Positions 36,801 to 42,800 of a stretch of 64,000 bases of DNA are shown here, in pieces. The DNA is from Atriophallophorus winterbourni. Its lineage: Eukaryota > Platyhelminthes > Trematoda > Plagiorchiida > Microphallidae. The stretch spans positions 1 to 64,000 of the forward strand of contig JACCGJ010001757.1 in the NCBI GenBank assembly GCA_013407085.1, written 5' to 3'. The translations under genes and the position numbers were made by a program. The notes beneath the pieces were generated by a model that worked only from the letters and a program-made list of their open reading frames with translations, made no database searches and had not been told where the DNA came from. Numbering within the stretch: the stretch's first letter is position 1; each line of letters starts with the position of its first letter.

Positions 36801-39800
36801 GCTAATATTGAAGGACATTTGGGTAAGTTTGATTCCACCAACTTGATAATTCCAATTACCACATCTTTATTCGAACTTAATTCTCGAATTACGGCTTCTC
36901 TTTAGTATATGGTATCATAGCTACCTACCCGATTGAACCGCATGTGGATCCTTGTGCTGTAGTAAGTTTCATCATTTTGCGATTTTACATCGTGCTTTTT
37001 GCAAGAGCCTTATTTACCAGAAGCATATAAATGTCATTTGTTCACAACTTTAATACTATTTCGAGTCTCACTGAAACTGATCGTACTGTATCCACCTGAT
37101 GACGGCAAATAGCGAAAAACCAATGAAGGTATGTAAGGGACGAAGATGTGAGCATCCAAATATATATGTCGTTTATAAGCACCTCAAGTGCTTCTGTAGA
37201 TGAACATCGTGATTCCTTGTGAAAACCGGATTTAGCAGTCGCATTTACTACTATATCATTGTTTTGAGGTTCAGATAACCTGATCTTACTGTCTCCATCT
37301 GATGATGGAAACTGCAATGAACCTGTAGGGATGTGTATGTGAAGTGGGCGTAAGTATCAAATTGTATAAATTGTATCTGATTCGCATGAAATTCATATTT
37401 AATTAGATTTGATGATTATTGATTTGTCGCTTAATGTAGCGTCGACTTTTCAATTAAACTCGCGAACCTCGTATTTCTAGCAAATTCCGTTAAGTTTGTT
37501 CCGCTGCTCACTTTCAATCAAGCCACCACCGCTATTGTTGGCTTCTCAATGTAATAGATGCCGAATTTCCAATAAGCCGATGTGTTTTAATTGAAAAAAC
37601 ACAAAATGTGACGGTAACAGATTTTCTACTTCGTATTATTTTAGGATTATAAAAGAATGCCTTTTTGTTTACTAGAAGAATTCTGAATGTATTATTTGTT
37701 GCAACTCCAGTATTAAAGTACGTAACACCCCTTAGTTTAGATGATCATCTCATTTACCCAGGACATTTAATGACTGACATAGAATTTTGGTATAAAATGG
37801 AATACTTTAGGTTACTTTTTTATTAAGTTTGTCACATTGACATTTGAATGCGGAAACTGCCAATTTAACTTTAGTATTTCAATAAATTCTCCTATGACGG
37901 CGATGTAATATGCGTATTAACATGAGCCCAACCATCTTTGATGAGTACTCAACTTATCTGCTCGAATAACAATCACCAACACTTTATCCAGATCACATAT
38001 TTAATGTTTGTCTCATAACTCACAATTTTATTCTGTAGTTTTGTACCACAAAGAGCGCTCATGTTCTGTTATACCTGCATTCAGATTACATATTAACACA
38101 ATACTCGAATTTGTTCTGTACCATGATAGTGTCCTGGTGGGGCTACTCGAGTTAAATAAAAAATCACACGTTGCTAATGCAATAACACCGTTTCTTCTAA
38201 AAGCAATGCTTTATTCACACATGCCATCGAGTTGGAACAGGGTTCCTACTCACTGGAAAATTGGATTAATCACTCCGGGATAAAATAGCGTAACTGATCC
38301 GATGTGTTTATCTAAAAAACCATCACATTTATGCCGGTGGACTCTAAATTCTTGAACAATTTGTAGCTCATGAACGTATGAAAAACTTGGAAGGATATGA
38401 GCTTATTTCCATAGCGCAGCAATGATTTAGGACAAGACAATCCTGCTTCGTCAATATTCTCATAACACTTGATAACTGGACTCGAGCCATGGTAAATAGA
38501 TACCCTATCCATGAGGGTTACTTGGATATTTCTAAAGCTGTTGATCATGTTACTCACAGAATACTGCTAAAGAAATTGGAGAATCTCCGGTTGGGATACA
38601 TAGTTTTTGACTCATAGAGTCATCAGGGTTAATGTTGATGAAACAATATCTAGCCTTGGTTTATGCGAACAGTATACCTGAAACCTACGCAGCAAAATCA
38701 TTTTATTTGCGAATGACATTAAATTCCGTCTTGGCGTACGATTGCCAAGTTCAATTCAATTCTATTCAATTCTATTCCATTTTAATGTACTAAAAAACAT
38801 ATAGCTTAAAAATACCACAGAATAATTGGGGAACTACGATTAATCTAACAAGCAAAAACGGGATTTGGTTGCTTATTGAGCTGTTTAAGAATCAGGCAAA
38901 AATCCAAACGGCAGAAATTGTTTTCCAATGGTGGGATGACAAATGTAGATGCATCGGGTCAAGATGTAAGGTTATCTTCGATGCACGAGTTGAGGATAAA
39001 TAAATTCAAGACATCTCAATAAATTCTGATTATTTACTGAATTTACAACATATTGCCTTAGGTTGTTTTGAGTAAACAAAGTCTCACGGCAAAAGTATAT
39101 CGTCTACAATTGAGTCACGATTGAGTGACAGTTACAATAAATGTGTTAGCTCTGGTCTGTTGAGAGCCCGGCAGATTAAATATGCATTTTAGAGGCTGAT
39201 TTTCCGAATTCACAATGTTGTGAACCAAAATCAAATTACCCCAGAGAGGACGACATGGATATTCGAATAAATTATGTGTTTTGATTCACTTATTGTATTG
39301 TTTCTGGCTGAGTCCGGTAGCACGATGGTATATTCTTTGCAAACTCGCAACGGCGAGCATACTTGAACTACATATTCCATCCTGGGTCTGATATACGTAA
39401 TTATAATGGAGGAAAAATACTGTTATGAGAACTTACTGAAAATTCTCTCAAGTAGATTATTGCAACGCTGAACCTGTTTGGCTTTTATAACGTCGTGTCA
39501 GGAAAAACTCGATCCAGCTGTGCAGCCTACTACTTACAGTGGATCATCCACTTAAACAACAGTTTCGTCAGCAAGAATCACGTGATATAAGTTCTCATGG
39601 CTATAAGTCAATTATTCTGCACTCTAGATCAAATTGACGAAGGTTCTTTCTTACTGTCGGAGCTACTTTTATATGGAACATCTGTGCACCCACATATCAA
39701 TTGTGCATCATGCCTGAACATGGTCAAGGCTGAACTTGACACGTATATGTAGCACAAATCCAAGCTCGTTTCTCAATACATAAGCTGACTTTCCTTATTA

Positions 39801-42800
39801 GAAAAAATGTTTGGTTTTTTCATGCATTCCCTTTATTCGTAATCTATGCTTACTGTAAATGTATTTGCTTTTGGGAACATTAAAATTTGAGATTACTTTG
39901 AAGACGGTCGAGATATTCATCTACAATTCTGAAATTCTTAGTGTATAAACAAATGTAAATGTAGCTAGTGATGATGACCAGATACCGGTCAGGGTGTGAA
40001 TGCATGCCATATAAGCTGGCACTAATTATCACCGTTTGCTAGGCATCAACAATTATCGCTTTTCAAAGATGGAAACCAAGGTTTCTTTTAATGATAATAA
40101 TGTTAGCTGAAACCTTTCAGGTTGGCGACTTCTTCGGAAAAACAATCCTCGAAGGCTGGAAACAATGCGTGGTACAAAGGAAAACGGAACATGACAGATA
40201 TGTCAGTGTGAAGCTTGACGTTTTCATTAAATTCGAAGGAACTCTGGATTTGAAAATTTTACGTCAAAATTTCCAGGAATCCCATGAATCAATTATAATA
40301 ACATTACGTGAAAAAAAACCAGAAAAACTTCACGGTTTGTCAATGAAACGAATTATTTTGCATTTCCTATAATATTTAGAAATGCCAGATTTCATTTTCT
40401 TCGAATTAAATAGACACTCTAGTTTTAGTAACTGCCGAATCTTTTGTTTGTGAAAACCTTCCAAACCCTCTCATGCGTATCTATATCACGCATTATCGTG
40501 TAGCAGTCATAGCTTCAAAATAACTCTAAAAAATACAGGAATATCAAGTAATTTAACTGGCTTCTACTATATTAGAATGATCATCTAGAATCTTGTGTCA
40601 ATATCCGTATATGAGAACAGATTAGACAACAAAAAATATGAACTTCAAGTAGTGAATATGAAAATATGTTTCGTTAGTTCTCCTATGTCACCTGCAAGTT
40701 TGCTGATTTAAAAACACGTTCGAACAAACCGTACATTGAGTGCATTTTGTTCAATGTTTTATATATAATATTTATCATTCTGAATTGCGTATACTCATTG
40801 TCTTCGACAGAATACATGTACGAATCCTGTGAAAACGGTGATACAACTGTTGGTATGTTGTTTGTCGCACATCAATTATCAATCCATGATTCCGTACAGG
40901 TCAAATTGTTCAAATAATCAAATTTCCAATTATTTACATCGAAATCGTTCACCATTTTTTTGTAATAAATTAATGAAATATATGTCAACCTTCTACCCGA
41001 TTGGCATAATTTGCTAGTTTTTACTTTCTGCATATAAATATGTAATCACGAACAAATTAATACTTAAACTCTTAAATTACAACGGTCGTATTTTAATTGG
41101 GAAGGTATATTATTATTTTATGCAAATTCGATCACCGATTGAATAGTGACCGGCTGCCTCGTTCTAGATAATGACTTCAGATTATTCGAGTTGTAATGTA
41201 GATTAGAGTTTCACGAACCCTGAATGTTTTAGGAAACTGTTTAAACGTTTAGTCTTTTTGGAGGCCTATAACGATTTTGACTCGATTGTGAAAGCACATT
41301 GATACATGTTGATTGCGGTATGATTGAATATATTTAAAATTGTAGTTTCCTATCCTGTAATGAGCAAAATCATGACTGTGTGATTATTTTTTCAATGAAT
41401 TTCGATAGACTGAAATAATCAAACTCAGTTCATTTTGTCCCACTCGAAAAAGGATTCCATGTCTCGGATTATTTTCAGCTTACATACTTGAGCCTTGACA
41501 GTCAAACACATCTATCTCGCGCAAATTCACAGATAACGAAGTTAATGAAGGTGCTGTAGCTGGAAACGGCTCATCAAATGCTTTGTTTGCTTCATCTTAG
41601 AATCCCGACAAATGTTCAAAATAGTGCTTACTATTCTTAGTGGTGAACAACGTTGTGTGTCTCTTTATGTAAACCGAGGTGGACATATGCTAAATGAGAC
41701 GAACATGTCAAGTATCCAAGCGCCACAATTTCTGATGGAATAATATTGGCTCAACTTCACTTGTTCATAGGTGCTAAATCTAAGATCATCGTCTCCAATC
41801 TCTGTGTTAAGATTTGAATAGCTTTTTCTCTTTTATTATATTTTATGCACCGATAAGCTCTATAAGTTAAACGCAACTCGAGTGCTTGGACAAGAATCAC
41901 TTTGTCATATTATGAATGAACTTCGTGGTTCTCAGTGGGAACCGAATTCATCAGTGGCATACATGCATAACTTCGTTTATGCAATCTTTGGTTTGCTAAT
42001 TTCACATTATTATTTGAATGGAGTTTCAAATATATACAACTTAGACTTCGTCCATATTTCGACATACATTTTGAAAATATATTAAATTTGATGCCGCATA
42101 AGTAAGAATATTTGGTTCCTCGTGAAGAACATTTTTATCCAAACGTGCTTTCCTTTCAGAGGCCTTAAAATACAGATACATCAATTTTTACAAACATTTT
42201 ATTTTATTTAATAATTATTTTCTTATCAAAAAAACAATCCGGTATTATTATTTGGTGATTCAGCTAGGCATGCTTCTAAAAGCTAATATCATTAAAAAAA
42301 TTTTGTAATTCGGAGCTATGCTTTGATTAGGTAAAATGGAATCACAATCGTGAGATTTCATATCAGAAACAGGAGCACTTTTAACTTTTCCGTTTTATAG
42401 CCTTTATAATGTTTCTTTCGAACGTGCTAACCAAATTCCATTTTGAAATTCATGCAGTCAGTGCGCGTATTAAAGATTTTAGTTTTATTTTTGTGTATTT
42501 CGTAAAGCAGTAATCAGTTTTAAGCAATGAACGTCAGGTATAAACATCAAACGGAAGGATGAACGAATTTGCTTTATATCTTAGTCCCGATTAAACTTGT
42601 TAAGATCATTTTATTCTTCTAAATTATGTTGGTAACCTTAATGAAATTCATTGTAAATGTGCAAGTCATTTATAATTTTCTTGAATATTTAGGTATATTA
42701 TTGGATTATGACAACAGTTCTGGCGATAATGCTACAACATTGTGTGCAACCGTAAGTGAATACTTTGAGATATGTTGTACTGGAATTTGTTCATAATTAT

